Shown here: positions 1 through 6,340 of the stretch, piece after piece
How the letters are laid out: every line of letters starts with the position of its first letter
How positions within the stretch are numbered: the stretch's first letter is position 1
Position numbers and translations under genes: made by a program
Notes under the pieces: generated by a model
The model's input: only the letters and a program-made list of their open reading frames with translations
What the model was told of the DNA's origin: nothing
The model's database searches: none
Source: Gemmatimonadota bacterium
Lineage (GTDB): Bacteria > Gemmatimonadota > Gemmatimonadetes > Gemmatimonadales > GWC2-71-9
NCBI GenBank assembly: GCA_016180765.1
Contig: JACPAP010000038.1
Span: forward strand, 1 to 8,275
Direction: 5' to 3'
Length of the DNA: 8,275 nucleotides

Positions 1-344
1 CCACAGGTTGTGCGTCGTGCCACGTGCCAGAGCTGCGATCCGGACCGAGCGACGTGCGGGCGCTTGACCGGAAGCCCGTGCCACTCTACTCCGACTTGCT
101 GCTCCACGATCTGGGTCCGGACCTGGCCGACGTGTGTGGAGCGAGCGCCGCTCCCTCCGAATACCGGACGGCGCCGCTGTGGGGGTTGCGGTTCAGAAGC
201 ACCTACTTGCACGACGGACGAGCCGGGACGCTTCGCGAGGCCATCGCGCTCCACGGGGGGGAGGCTGCCGCGGCGCGAGCCGCGTTCCAGGCGCGGTCCG
301 CTGAGCATCAGGGGCTCTTGCTTCGGTTTCTTTCCTCGCTCTAA
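1..344 (+). CDS. Di-haem oxidoreductase (DUF1111 / putative peroxidase), C-terminal fragment
   Basis: This is the last 113 residues of a gene that begins before the window; the reading phase starts at base 3 and the TAA stop is at 342-344. The fragment opens with a c-type haem motif, C-A-S-C-H, so a haem is covalently attached in the periplasm. Two stretches are typical of the DUF1111 di-haem oxidoreductase family: 'PLYSDLLLHDLGPDLAD', and 'YRTAPLWGL' followed by 'YLHDGRAGTLREAI' and 'HGGEAAAAR'. It ends with the usual 'LLLRFLSSL'. The family resembles di-haem cytochrome c peroxidases and is exported, but its physiological substrate is mostly unknown. The next gene starts 17 nt downstream on the same strand, so the two may be co-transcribed. 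The family call is firm; the exact function is not known. Confidence 0.85.
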   Translation, partial: TGCASCHVPELRSGPSDVRALDRKPVPLYSDLLLHDLGPDLADVCGASAAPSEYRTAPLWGLRFRSTYLHDGRAGTLREAIALHGGEAAAARAAFQARSAEHQGLLLRFLSSL

Positions 345-361
345 CAACGAGCGTAAGATAG

Positions 362-1426
362 ATGGGGCGGGGCTCCCAACAGCGGAGGACGGCAACGCGA
401 TCACACCGTTGCACAATCATCGCGCTGGTATACGCCGTGGGGCTGCTCGATCCGACGACCGCCGTCGCTCAGCAACCAGGAACGGTTCGTGTCGAAGGCT
501 TGGTCATAGACGCAACGGCCCGTGGCGGGCTTCCTGGCGTGGACGTGCGACTCGACGACACGGTCAGGGTGGTCACGGACGCTGACGGGACGTTCGAAAT
601 CCGGGGTGTGACCCCGGCAACGCACCAAATCGCCTTCAGTCGCGTCGGATACGAGCCCAAGTCCTACCCGCTGCCGATCAGCGATAGCGACCAAGACCTC
701 TTCGTCAGCGTTGCGCTGGAGCGGCTGCCACCCAACCTCTTTTCCGTGAGGCTTCGCGTCGAAGGCGCGGTTACAGACGCGATATCCGGCCGCGGCGTCC
801 GGGGCGTCCGCGTGCAACTCGACACTGCCAACAGGGCGGTTACCGACACACGGGGAATGTTCGAAATCCGTGAGCTGATTCCGGGGCCCCGCCGACTCCG
901 CTTCACCCGCATCGGATACCTGCCGAAATCGCTCGAGCTGCCGCTCGACTGGACCAACCGGCACCTGTTCGTCACCGTCGCGTTGGAGCCGCTGCCCGTT
1001 GAGCTGGAGCCGGTGGTCGTACGGGGTGACACCTCGAGTACGATGGTACGCGGCCGGCTAGCCGAGTTCTTCCGCCGCCAACGGCAGTACGCCGCGTGGG
1101 GACGCTTTCTGACGCCCCAGGACATCGAGCGGCGGAACCTCTTCCGCGTGAGCAGTCTGTTTTATGGCGTGGCGGGAGCGCGGGTGGATGACAAAGGCAC
1201 GGTGACCTTCCGCGAGGGAGCCGCGGGGACGCGCGAGCCCCTCGGGCGACGATGTTCGCCGGCCGTCTACCTCCATGGGATGTTCCTATCTGGTGGCATC
1301 AGGCTCGACGAGCTGGCGCGCCCCGAGGACCTCGCGGCCCTCGAGGTATACCGGAGTTCCCTCACAACGCCGCTCGAGCTCGCTCGATCCGGTACCTGCG
1401 GCACGATCGTGCTATGGACTCGCTAA
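362..1426 (+). CDS. Secreted protein with two carboxypeptidase-regulatory-like repeats and a TonB-plug-like tail
   Basis: The 354-residue product has an N-terminal signal peptide: basic residues, a hydrophobic stretch at about 18-29, and likely cleavage after A-V-A at 34-36. Two CarboxypepD_reg-like beta-sandwich domains follow at about 43-124 and 132-213. They align without a gap at a period of 89 residues; both carry R-V-E-G, T-D-x-x-G-x-F-E-I-R, F-x-R-x-G-Y-x-P-K-S and V-A-L-E. The C-terminal third (about 215-354) resembles the plug region of TonB-dependent receptors: 'GRFLTPQDIERRN', 'VAGARV', 'RRCSPAVYLHGM', 'RPEDLAALEVYRS' and a terminal 'CGTIVLWTR'. No beta-barrel follows, so this is not a full receptor. 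Such proteins are common in Gemmatimonadota and their role is unknown; a cell-surface or periplasmic binding role is inferred. The ATG at 362 has only a weak ribosome site (TAAG). The stop overlaps the stop of the convergent gene by 4 nt. Confidence 0.75.
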   Translation: MGRGSQQRRTATRSHRCTIIALVYAVGLLDPTTAVAQQPGTVRVEGLVIDATARGGLPGVDVRLDDTVRVVTDADGTFEIRGVTPATHQIAFSRVGYEPKSYPLPISDSDQDLFVSVALERLPPNLFSVRLRVEGAVTDAISGRGVRGVRVQLDTANRAVTDTRGMFEIRELIPGPRRLRFTRIGYLPKSLELPLDWTNRHLFVTVALEPLPVELEPVVVRGDTSSTMVRGRLAEFFRRQRQYAAWGRFLTPQDIERRNLFRVSSLFYGVAGARVDDKGTVTFREGAAGTREPLGRRCSPAVYLHGMFLSGGIRLDELARPEDLAALEVYRSSLTTPLELARSGTCGTIVLWTR

Positions 1427-1845
1427 CGCCGTGCACCCAGGCCCCAGATGCCCTCTCGCGCGGCGGTGCCTACGGCGGCGATCACCGGCCCCGCAGGGAC
1501 CAATGCCTTCCGGACCGGATCAATCTTGAGGTTCAGGCCTTCGAGCGTGTGGGCGCCAAGGAGGTTCATATCACCCGGCTCGGCGAAGACGACCAGGCCC
1601 GGCGCCTCCGATCCACCGGCTCGCACCAGCACGTAGCCGATGTCTCGGTCAACCCGGCGGCCGTCAGCGACGACGAATCCCTGCTTGCGCTGGACAACCA
1701 CACCCAGACCTTGGAGGACGTCCCGGGGAATCCAGGAGTATTCGCTCCCGGTGTCCACCAGCACGTCGGGCACCGAGCGTCTCAGTCCGCGGCGTTCCCA
1801 GTTTTCGATCTCGATGGTGGTGCGAAAGAGTCCCATGTCGTCCAC
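1423..1845 (-). CDS. Clan AA (retropepsin-like) aspartic protease, single domain
   Basis: This is a small (140-residue) protein of the retroviral-type aspartic protease fold. The active-site motif is 'VLVDTGSEYSWIP', with the catalytic Asp at residue 31 counted from the chosen start (D-T-G-S). It is followed by 'FVVADGRRVDRDIGYV' (flap region) and 'LVVFAEPGDMNLLGAHTLE', where L-L-G-A-x-T-L-E is the second hallmark of this bacterial family, and it ends in an I-D-P-V-x-x-x-L-V-P element. Such enzymes act as homodimers, each chain giving one Asp. There is no signal peptide, so it is probably cytoplasmic. I chose the GTG at 1845 because a GGAGG (1854-1858) lies 8 nt upstream. Alternatives are GTG 1890 (155 aa), ATG 1860, and ATG 1836, where similarity to the family begins ('MGLFRTTIEIE'). 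Its substrate is unknown. It lies 104 nt downstream of the D-aminoacylase-like gene on the same strand, so co-transcription is possible. Confidence 0.8.
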   Translation of the reverse strand: MDDMGLFRTTIEIENWERRGLRRSVPDVLVDTGSEYSWIPRDVLQGLGVVVQRKQGFVVADGRRVDRDIGYVLVRAGGSEAPGLVVFAEPGDMNLLGAHTLEGLNLKIDPVRKALVPAGPVIAAVGTAAREGIWGLGARR

Positions 1846-1853
1846 GGTAGCAT

Positions 1854-1858
1854 CCTCC
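1854..1858 (-). promoter_or_regulatory. Ribosome binding site GGAGG for the aspartic protease
   Basis: GGAGG on the minus strand is followed by an 8-nt spacer and GTG at 1845-1843. This spacing decides the start: the ATG at 1836 would lie 17 nt from it, which is too far, and the GTG at 1890 and ATG at 1860 lie upstream of it. Confidence 0.6.
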
Positions 1859-1949
1859 ATCAACCAAGCGACACCGTTTTCACTGCCCACGACATCAAAT
1901 TTACGCCCTCGGCAGGCGGCGCAGGCCGGGGCGTGAGACCGCGCACCGG

Positions 1950-3665
1950 TCAGTGCCCGCCGTACCCCGGCCCCCGTACCACCCGCCCCGGCCTGGATCC
2001 CGTGTGCCGTCCGCCCCGCACCACGCCTACCCCGTTCACGAACACGTCCCGCACGCCCACCGAGAGTTGATGCGGCTCCTCGAACGTGGCCCGGTCGGCG
2101 ATCGTCGTCGGGTCGAACACCACGACGTCCGCGTAGAATCCCTCCCGCAACACCCCGCGATCCTGAATCGAGAGCCGCGTGGCCACTGCGGACGTGGCCT
2201 TGCGCACCGCATCTTCCAGCGTGAGCACGCCCTCATCTCGTACGTACTTGCCCAGAATGCGAGGGTACGTGCCGTAGGCCCGAGGGTGCGTGAGACCCCT
2301 CGCACTGTCCGGATCCGCCCCGCCAGCGTCGGTGCCGAACTTGAGCCACGGCTGCGTGAGCTGGAGCTTGACGTTGTCTTCGCTCATCATGAAGTAGATC
2401 GTACCGATGCGCTGCTCCTCGGCGAGTAGCAGGTCCACCGCCGTCTCAAGCCAATCCTTCCCGACCGCTGCGGCGATTTCCGATAGCCGCTTTCCGGCGT
2501 GGACCTGGTTCTCCGGTTTCAGGAGACCCAGTACCAACACGCCGTCCGGGGTCGCGAGCTGGCACAGGTTCTCCCAGTCCGTCGTCTGCTGCATGACCTC
2601 GGCCCGGATCTTCGAACGCATGGCGGGATCCCGCAGGTTGTCGAGCAACTTGTCGTCCGCCGCGGCCCACGGCGGCAAGCAGGAGCTCAAGCCGGTACCG
2701 CCGGCGATGTAGGGGTACATGTTCGCCTGGACGTCCAGCCCGGCGGCGCGCGCGGAATCGATCTTCGCGATGGCCCGCGCCGCCTTGGGCCAGTTGCGTA
2801 GCCCGCCGGCCTTCAGGTGGTAGATCTCCACCGGAACGCCCCCTTCACGACCGATGCGAATGGCTTCGTCGATGGCTTCGAGCAGCTGATCCGCCTCCGA
2901 CCGCATGTGCGTGATGTACACGCCGCCGTAGGGAGCCATGGCGCGCGCCATTTGGATCAGCTCGGGCGTGCCCGCGAAGTTCCCAGGCGGGTAGATCAGC
3001 GCCGAGGCGACCCCGAAGGCGCCGTCCTCCATGGCGCGGCGCACCACGGCACGCATCGTGTCCAACTCGGCGGGCGTGGGCTCGCCCAGGGCCATGCCTT
3101 TCACGTATTGGCGCACCGTCGCGGCGCCCAGAAACGATCCGACATTGGGTGAGATGCCGTGCCGCTCCATCGCTTCCAGCCAGCGGGAGAAGCCTCGCGG
3201 CGTCATGAACGCTCGCACCACGGCTTGACGCGCCGGCGGCAGTCGGGAGATGTCGCCCACCGTACGCTGGTTGGCGGGCGCCGGGGTTCCGCCCTCCCCG
3301 AGAATCTCTGTCGTGATTCCCTGGGTGACCTTGCTGACGTCGCGGCCGTCGCCGAACAGGAACGAGCCGCCCGACTGGCCCTGGATGTCAATGAATCCCG
3401 GGGCCACGACCATGCCGCGGGCGTCCATCCGCTCCCGAGCGGGCGCATCCCGGAGCAGCCCCGAGGGGGTGACACGGGCGATCCGGTCGCCACGAATGGC
3501 GAGATCTCCGTAGAACCACGGCGCCCCGGTGCCGTCCACGATCCGGCCGCCGCTGATGACCAGGTCGTACGGCGGAGGCAGCGGGGCCACGCCGCCGGGC
3601 GGTCGCGCCGCCGGCGCACAGGCTGCCAGGAACAGCACCAAGCAGATCGCTCGAGCGCGTCGCAT
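1950..3665 (-). CDS. N-acyl-D-amino-acid deacylase (D-aminoacylase) family lipoprotein with altered metal motif
   Basis: This 571-residue protein belongs to the amidohydrolase superfamily, D-aminoacylase branch, whose members hydrolyse N-acyl-D-amino acids. A lipoprotein signal peptide ends in the lipobox L-A-A-C (Cys16, numbered from the ATG). With Ala at +2 the protein is probably anchored in the outer membrane. The N-terminal beta domain starts at 'YDLVISGGRIVDGTGAPW'. Kept barrel motifs are 'YITHMRSE' (His253), 'VEIYHLKAGG' (His283) and 'FGTDAGG' (Asp446), then 'HPRAYGTYPRILGKYVR' and the C-terminal 'DRGVLREGFYADVVVFDP'. The usual P-G-F-I-D-x-H-x-H is P-G-F-I-D-I-Q-G-Q (Gln95, Gln97), and the region of the usual metal-binding Cys reads 'ITTEILGEGGTP', with no Cys. 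Overall length and remaining motifs are normal, so it does not look like a decayed gene. A GTG precedes the ATG at 3668, but CAGGAG spacing favours the ATG. The divergent GNAT gene starts 299 nt away. Confidence 0.8.
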   Translation of the reverse strand: MRRARAICLVLFLAACAPAARPPGGVAPLPPPYDLVISGGRIVDGTGAPWFYGDLAIRGDRIARVTPSGLLRDAPARERMDARGMVVAPGFIDIQGQSGGSFLFGDGRDVSKVTQGITTEILGEGGTPAPANQRTVGDISRLPPARQAVVRAFMTPRGFSRWLEAMERHGISPNVGSFLGAATVRQYVKGMALGEPTPAELDTMRAVVRRAMEDGAFGVASALIYPPGNFAGTPELIQMARAMAPYGGVYITHMRSEADQLLEAIDEAIRIGREGGVPVEIYHLKAGGLRNWPKAARAIAKIDSARAAGLDVQANMYPYIAGGTGLSSCLPPWAAADDKLLDNLRDPAMRSKIRAEVMQQTTDWENLCQLATPDGVLVLGLLKPENQVHAGKRLSEIAAAVGKDWLETAVDLLLAEEQRIGTIYFMMSEDNVKLQLTQPWLKFGTDAGGADPDSARGLTHPRAYGTYPRILGKYVRDEGVLTLEDAVRKATSAVATRLSIQDRGVLREGFYADVVVFDPTTIADRATFEEPHQLSVGVRDVFVNGVGVVRGGRHTGSRPGRVVRGPGYGGH

Positions 3666-3670
3666 CACGT

Positions 3671-3676
3671 CTCCTG
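3671..3676 (-). promoter_or_regulatory. Ribosome binding site CAGGAG for the D-aminoacylase-like gene
   Basis: CAGGAG on the minus strand lies 5 nt before the ATG at 3665 but only 2 nt before the GTG at 3668, so the ATG is the better start. Confidence 0.55.
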
Positions 3677-3684
3677 GTATACTT

Positions 3685-3765
3685 GCTAGTGCCGTTCCAA
3701 CTTGTTGCGCCTAGGGTTCGCGAGTAAGCAAGCTAATAGCCGGAACAAGTTGGAACGGCACTAGC
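3685..3765. repeat. Perfect 22-bp inverted repeat with 37-nt spacer
   Basis: The arms at 3685-3706 and 3744-3765 are exact reverse complements over 22 bases (core GTGCCGTTCCAACTTGTT), with the loop at 3707-3743. The whole 81-bp palindrome ends about 20 nt upstream of the D-aminoacylase-like start codon, so in that transcript it would form a strong hairpin in the 5' leader, or it could overlap the promoter. A secondary pairing exists: AGCAAG (3728-3733) can pair with CTTGCT (3682-3687), which would compete with the main stem. No clear target-site duplication is visible. It could be a small transposon-derived (MITE- or REP-like) element, a regulator-binding palindrome, or an attenuator; sequence alone does not decide. 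Confidence 0.8.
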
Positions 3766-3824
3766 GAAGAGGGTACTGCCTCAAGCGAGGCTTCGTCAAT
3801 TGAACGAGCATCCCGTAACTGATT

Positions 3825-3935
3825 ACCGCAGAGGGCACAGAGGACAACAGAGAGAGCGCAGAGGTGGGATTGGGTGGGGTCTTTCACAACAATCACCTCT
3901 GCGACCTCTGTTTTCCTCTCTGCGTCCTCTGCGGT
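3825..3935. repeat. GCAGAGG-type palindromic intergenic element (long imperfect hairpin)
   Basis: Two arms of about 42 nt (3825-3866 and 3894-3935) form an imperfect inverted repeat around a 27-nt loop. Both outer ends read ACCGCAGAGG when taken inward, and both inner ends read CGCAGAGGTG. The arms are themselves built from degenerate short units of the type GCAGAGG / CACAGAGG / AACAGAGG. I recognise this style of element from memory as a dispersed intergenic repeat in many environmental bacteria, where its role is unclear. Here it sits between divergent genes and ends 29 nt before the GNAT start, so it could influence either transcript or simply be a neutral insertion. Confidence 0.75.
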
Positions 3936-3964
3936 GAAATAGCACTCGAACGCCGGCCTCGGCA

Positions 3965-4696
3965 GTGACGGACGCTCGAACCTCGTGGGTAAAGATCCGG
4001 CCCCTAACCAGCCCCGCCGACTACGCCGCGTGCGTGGAGCTGCAAGAGCTTGTGTGGGGCGCGGGCGAGGAAACGATTCCGCCCATCATGCTCCAGGTGA
4101 GCCAGAAGGTGGGCGCCATCGCCGCGGGGGCGTTCGACACTCGCGGCAAGATGCTCGGCTGTGTCTTCGGGCTCACCGGATTGCGCCACGGTCGAGTGGC
4201 ACACTGGTCGCACATGCTGGCGGTACGACCCGAAGCCCGCGATCAGGGCATCGGCCGGCGGCTCAAGCGTTATCAGCGCGCACGGTTGCTCCCAATGGGC
4301 GTCCCCACCATGTACTGGACGTTCGATCCCCTGGTGGCGCGGAACGCGCACCTGAATCTCAACCGCCTGGGGGCAACGGTAGAGGAGTACGTGCCTGACA
4401 TGTACGGGCCCGGAGACCAGAGTCCGCTGGACCGCGGAATCGGCACCGACCGGTTGGTGGTCCGCTGGGACTTGCGAAGGCGCGTCAGGCGGCCGCTCCC
4501 GAGATCCCCCTCACTCCGGGTGGAGATCCCGAGGGACATCCACGCACTGCGCGACCAGGATCCGGACCAGGCGCGCGCCTGGCGCACCACCACCCGCCGA
4601 GCATTCCTCTACTACCTAAAGCGGGGCTACCGCGTCGGAGGCTTCCACGGCGGGCCACGCAGCGAGCAGTGCTTCTATCTTCTGGTGAGGCCATGA
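3965..4696 (+). CDS. GNAT-superfamily N-acyltransferase (COG3375-like), copy 1
   Basis: The 243-residue protein has a GNAT core at about 9-170 and a small C-terminal subdomain at about 184-243. Acyl-CoA-binding motif A is 'MLAVRPEARDQGIGRRLKRY', with R92-x-x-G95-x-G97 contacting the pyrophosphate in this fold. The sequence 'YWTFDPLVARNAHLNLNRLG' (about 117-136) and the 'GTDRLVVRW' strand are typical of the predicted acyltransferase group COG3375, some members of which neighbour N-succinylamino acid racemases. An N-acyltransferase acting on amino acids from acyl-CoA is therefore likely, but neither acyl group nor acceptor can be read here. The GTG at 3965 is the only ATG/GTG/TTG after the in-frame stop at 3935-3937, though it lacks a good ribosome site. 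Its stop overlaps the next gene's start (ATGA), implying coupling. A clear paralogue lies at 6448-7284. Confidence 0.85.
   Translation: MTDARTSWVKIRPLTSPADYAACVELQELVWGAGEETIPPIMLQVSQKVGAIAAGAFDTRGKMLGCVFGLTGLRHGRVAHWSHMLAVRPEARDQGIGRRLKRYQRARLLPMGVPTMYWTFDPLVARNAHLNLNRLGATVEEYVPDMYGPGDQSPLDRGIGTDRLVVRWDLRRRVRRPLPRSPSLRVEIPRDIHALRDQDPDQARAWRTTTRRAFLYYLKRGYRVGGFHGGPRSEQCFYLLVRP
4684..4688 (+). promoter_or_regulatory. Ribosome binding site GGTGA for the MBL-fold hydrolase
   Basis: GGTGA matches the 3' part of the full Shine-Dalgarno sequence GGAGGTGA. In that register the GG lies 7 nt from the ATG at 4693, inside the end of the upstream GNAT gene. It favours the ATG at 4693 over an earlier in-frame TTG-type start at 4669 and fits translational coupling. 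Confidence 0.5.
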
Positions 4697-5619
4697 AGAA
4701 CGTAGGGCGAGTCGCCGACGGGATCGACCTGGTAGACGTCCGGCACCTCGGGAATCCCCACGTCATCGCCGCCGCCGTGCTCGACACCGGGGCGGGTCTC
4801 GCCATCGTGGATCCGGGCCCCGAGTCGTCTCTGGCGAACCTGCTCGCAGCGCTGGAGGCCTCCGGCCGAAGCTTGAGCGACGTTCGACACCTCCTGCTCA
4901 CGCACATCCACCTGGACCACGCCGGCGCCACCGGGGCGATGGTGCGCAGGCATCCCGACCTCGTGGTCCAGGTGCACGAACGGGGCGCTCCTCACCTGGC
5001 CGACCCGACCAAGCTCCTGGCGAGCGCGGAGCGACTCTATGGCGCGGACCTGCAGCGGCTCTGGGGCGAATGCGTGCCCGTGCCCGCCGCGAATCTCCGC
5101 CCGCTCCGGGGAGGAGAGCGGCTGGCGCTGGGGCAGGTCGGCCTCCAGGTTGCCTACACGCCCGGCCACGCGTCGCACCACGTGAGCTACCTGCATGCGT
5201 CCACCGGGACCGCGTTCGTGGGCGACACCGCGGGCATCCGCATCACCGGGCGCGACTACCTCTTTCCGCCCACGCCACCGCCCGACATCGATCTGGAGTT
5301 GTGGCGAGCGAGTCTCGACCGCCTCGCCGAGTGGAAGGCCGACCGTCTGTTCCTCACCCACTTCGGACCCGCGGCGACGGTGGAGCCACACCTGGCGGAA
5401 ATGCGGGAGCGGCTGGTCGAGTGGAGTGATCGGGTCCGGGCGTCGCTGTCGGAGCCCGGCGACGACGCCTCGCGCGCCGCCGAGTTCGTCCGGCGCGTGG
5501 GAGAGGAGGTACGGCGTCACCTCCCCGCCGACGAGGCGCTGCGCTTCGAACAGGGCGCGGGCCTCAAGTTCTGCTGGTACGGGCTGGCGCGCTACTGGCG
5601 GAAGCGCCTGCCTCCCTGA
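4693..5619 (+). CDS. Metallo-beta-lactamase-fold hydrolase (COG0491-like)
   Basis: The 308-residue protein has a complete binuclear metal site of the MBL superfamily: 'LTHIHLDHAG' (His71, His73, Asp75, His76), 'YTPGHASHH' (His159), 'AFVGDTAG' (Asp178) and 'LTHFGP' (His223). An N-terminal strand pair with 'GLAIVDPGP' precedes this. The catalytic domain ends near residue 230. A helical C-terminal region of about 75 residues follows, ending in 'LKFCWYGLARYWRKRLPP'. No signal peptide is seen, so it is cytoplasmic. Members of this group hydrolyse thioesters, lactones or amides; the substrate here is unknown. Its ATG overlaps the GNAT stop by 4 nt, so the two proteins are probably made in step. An attractive but unproven idea is that it removes or recycles the acyl product of that GNAT. 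Its stop is separated by one base from the stop of the convergent regulator. Confidence 0.87.
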   Translation: MKNVGRVADGIDLVDVRHLGNPHVIAAAVLDTGAGLAIVDPGPESSLANLLAALEASGRSLSDVRHLLLTHIHLDHAGATGAMVRRHPDLVVQVHERGAPHLADPTKLLASAERLYGADLQRLWGECVPVPAANLRPLRGGERLALGQVGLQVAYTPGHASHHVSYLHASTGTAFVGDTAGIRITGRDYLFPPTPPPDIDLELWRASLDRLAEWKADRLFLTHFGPAATVEPHLAEMRERLVEWSDRVRASLSEPGDDASRAAEFVRRVGEEVRRHLPADEALRFEQGAGLKFCWYGLARYWRKRLPP

Positions 5620-5620
5620 C

Positions 5621-6340
5621 CTACCAGCTGCCCCTCTCCCCCATGGCGTCGATCACGTGGCTCAAGCGCGCCGCGGCGTTGCGCCAGTTGGTGAGCACCG
5701 CCCGCTGCGCCCCGTCCGGGTCCCCTGCCTCCACGGCCTGAATCAGCTGCGCGTGCTCCTCCACGGAGGTGGAGATTTCATCGGTCAGCGCGGCCGCATA
5801 GACGCGGCCGTAACGCTCGGCCTGCGGCTTGATCGCTTCGTGGAGCGAAAGCAGGCGAGATCCGGCCGCGGCCTCCACCAGCCGCCGATGGAACATGTGA
5901 TCCAGCTCGAACACCTGATTGGCGTCCGGGCGCCGGGCCTGCGCGGCGCGCCGTAGCTCCTCGTTGACCCGCCGCAGCTCGGTACCCAGCTGGGCCCGGA
6001 GTTTCGGGTTGAGCGACGCCGCGTATCGCGCGGCCAGTCCCTCGACCTCGGCCACAATGTGAAGCAGCTCCGTCGCATCCTCACGCGTGAGCGGCGCCAC
6101 TACCGGGCGGCGGCGCCGCCCGGAATCGCTGACCACGACGTACCCCTCCTGGGTCAGGCGCTGCAGCGCGGCCCGCACCGGCGTCCGGCTCACCCCCAGC
6201 CGCCCAGCGGCGTCGGTCTCGGTAATGCGCGCCCCGGGCGCCAGACGCAGCCGGACGATCAGATCCCGCAACCTGGCATAGACCTGGCTCGATCGATCGG
6301 TTTCGGGGCCGCCGCCTGCCTGCCGTCGGCGTCGCGTCAT
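5621..6340 (-). CDS. GntR-family transcriptional regulator, FadR subfamily (FCD domain)
   Basis: The 239-residue regulator has an N-terminal winged helix-turn-helix at about 17-85; 'ARITETDAAGRLGVSRTPVR' with 'AALQRLTQEGYV' is the diagnostic GntR recognition region. An all-helical FCD ligand-binding domain follows at about 86-230. The FCD metal-site pattern is partly kept: Asp147 and His151 in 'ELDHMFHRRL', and His196 in 'VEEHAQLIQAVEAGD'. The last expected His, in the helix after 'GDPDGAQRAV', is Asn218 ('LTNWRNAA'). FCD regulators usually repress neighbouring genes and release DNA on binding a small carboxylate. The gene diverges from the GNAT2-racemase pair (107 nt between starts), which is the most likely target. 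The ATG at 6340 was preferred over a GTG at 6382 because similarity begins after it and the longer form would run into the shared promoter region. A GAAAG lies 4 nt and a GAGG 12 nt upstream. Confidence 0.88.
   Translation of the reverse strand: MTRRRRQAGGGPETDRSSQVYARLRDLIVRLRLAPGARITETDAAGRLGVSRTPVRAALQRLTQEGYVVVSDSGRRRRPVVAPLTREDATELLHIVAEVEGLAARYAASLNPKLRAQLGTELRRVNEELRRAAQARRPDANQVFELDHMFHRRLVEAAAGSRLLSLHEAIKPQAERYGRVYAAALTDEISTSVEEHAQLIQAVEAGDPDGAQRAVLTNWRNAAARLSHVIDAMGERGSW

Noticed and set aside
401..964. 187-residue - strand open frame inside the regulatory-like repeat gene
   Set aside because: It covers the two repeats in antisense and has no family resemblance; the + strand reading has a signal peptide and two domains.
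1846..1949. Promoter or terminator between the D-aminoacylase-like gene and the protease
   Set aside because: The 104-nt gap has an AT-richer patch (GCGTAAATTTGATG on the - strand), but I see no -35/-10 pair with proper spacing and no stem with a T-run.
1252..2070. 272-residue + strand open frame across the protease and the end of the D-aminoacylase-like gene
   Set aside because: It is antisense to two genes with clear motifs, shows no domain, and has the low-complexity composition of a shadow frame.
3711..3896. Possible 61-residue protein on the - strand (contains 'LCALSVVLCALCG')
   Set aside because: It is a reading of the GCAGAGG repeat and the palindrome spacer; Leu-Cys-rich strings of this kind are a known artefact of such repeats.
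4675..5520. 281-residue open frame antisense to the MBL-fold gene
   Set aside because: It mirrors a strongly supported gene with a full metal site; its sequence is Arg/Gly/Val-rich with no recognisable motif, as expected of GC-rich antisense frames.
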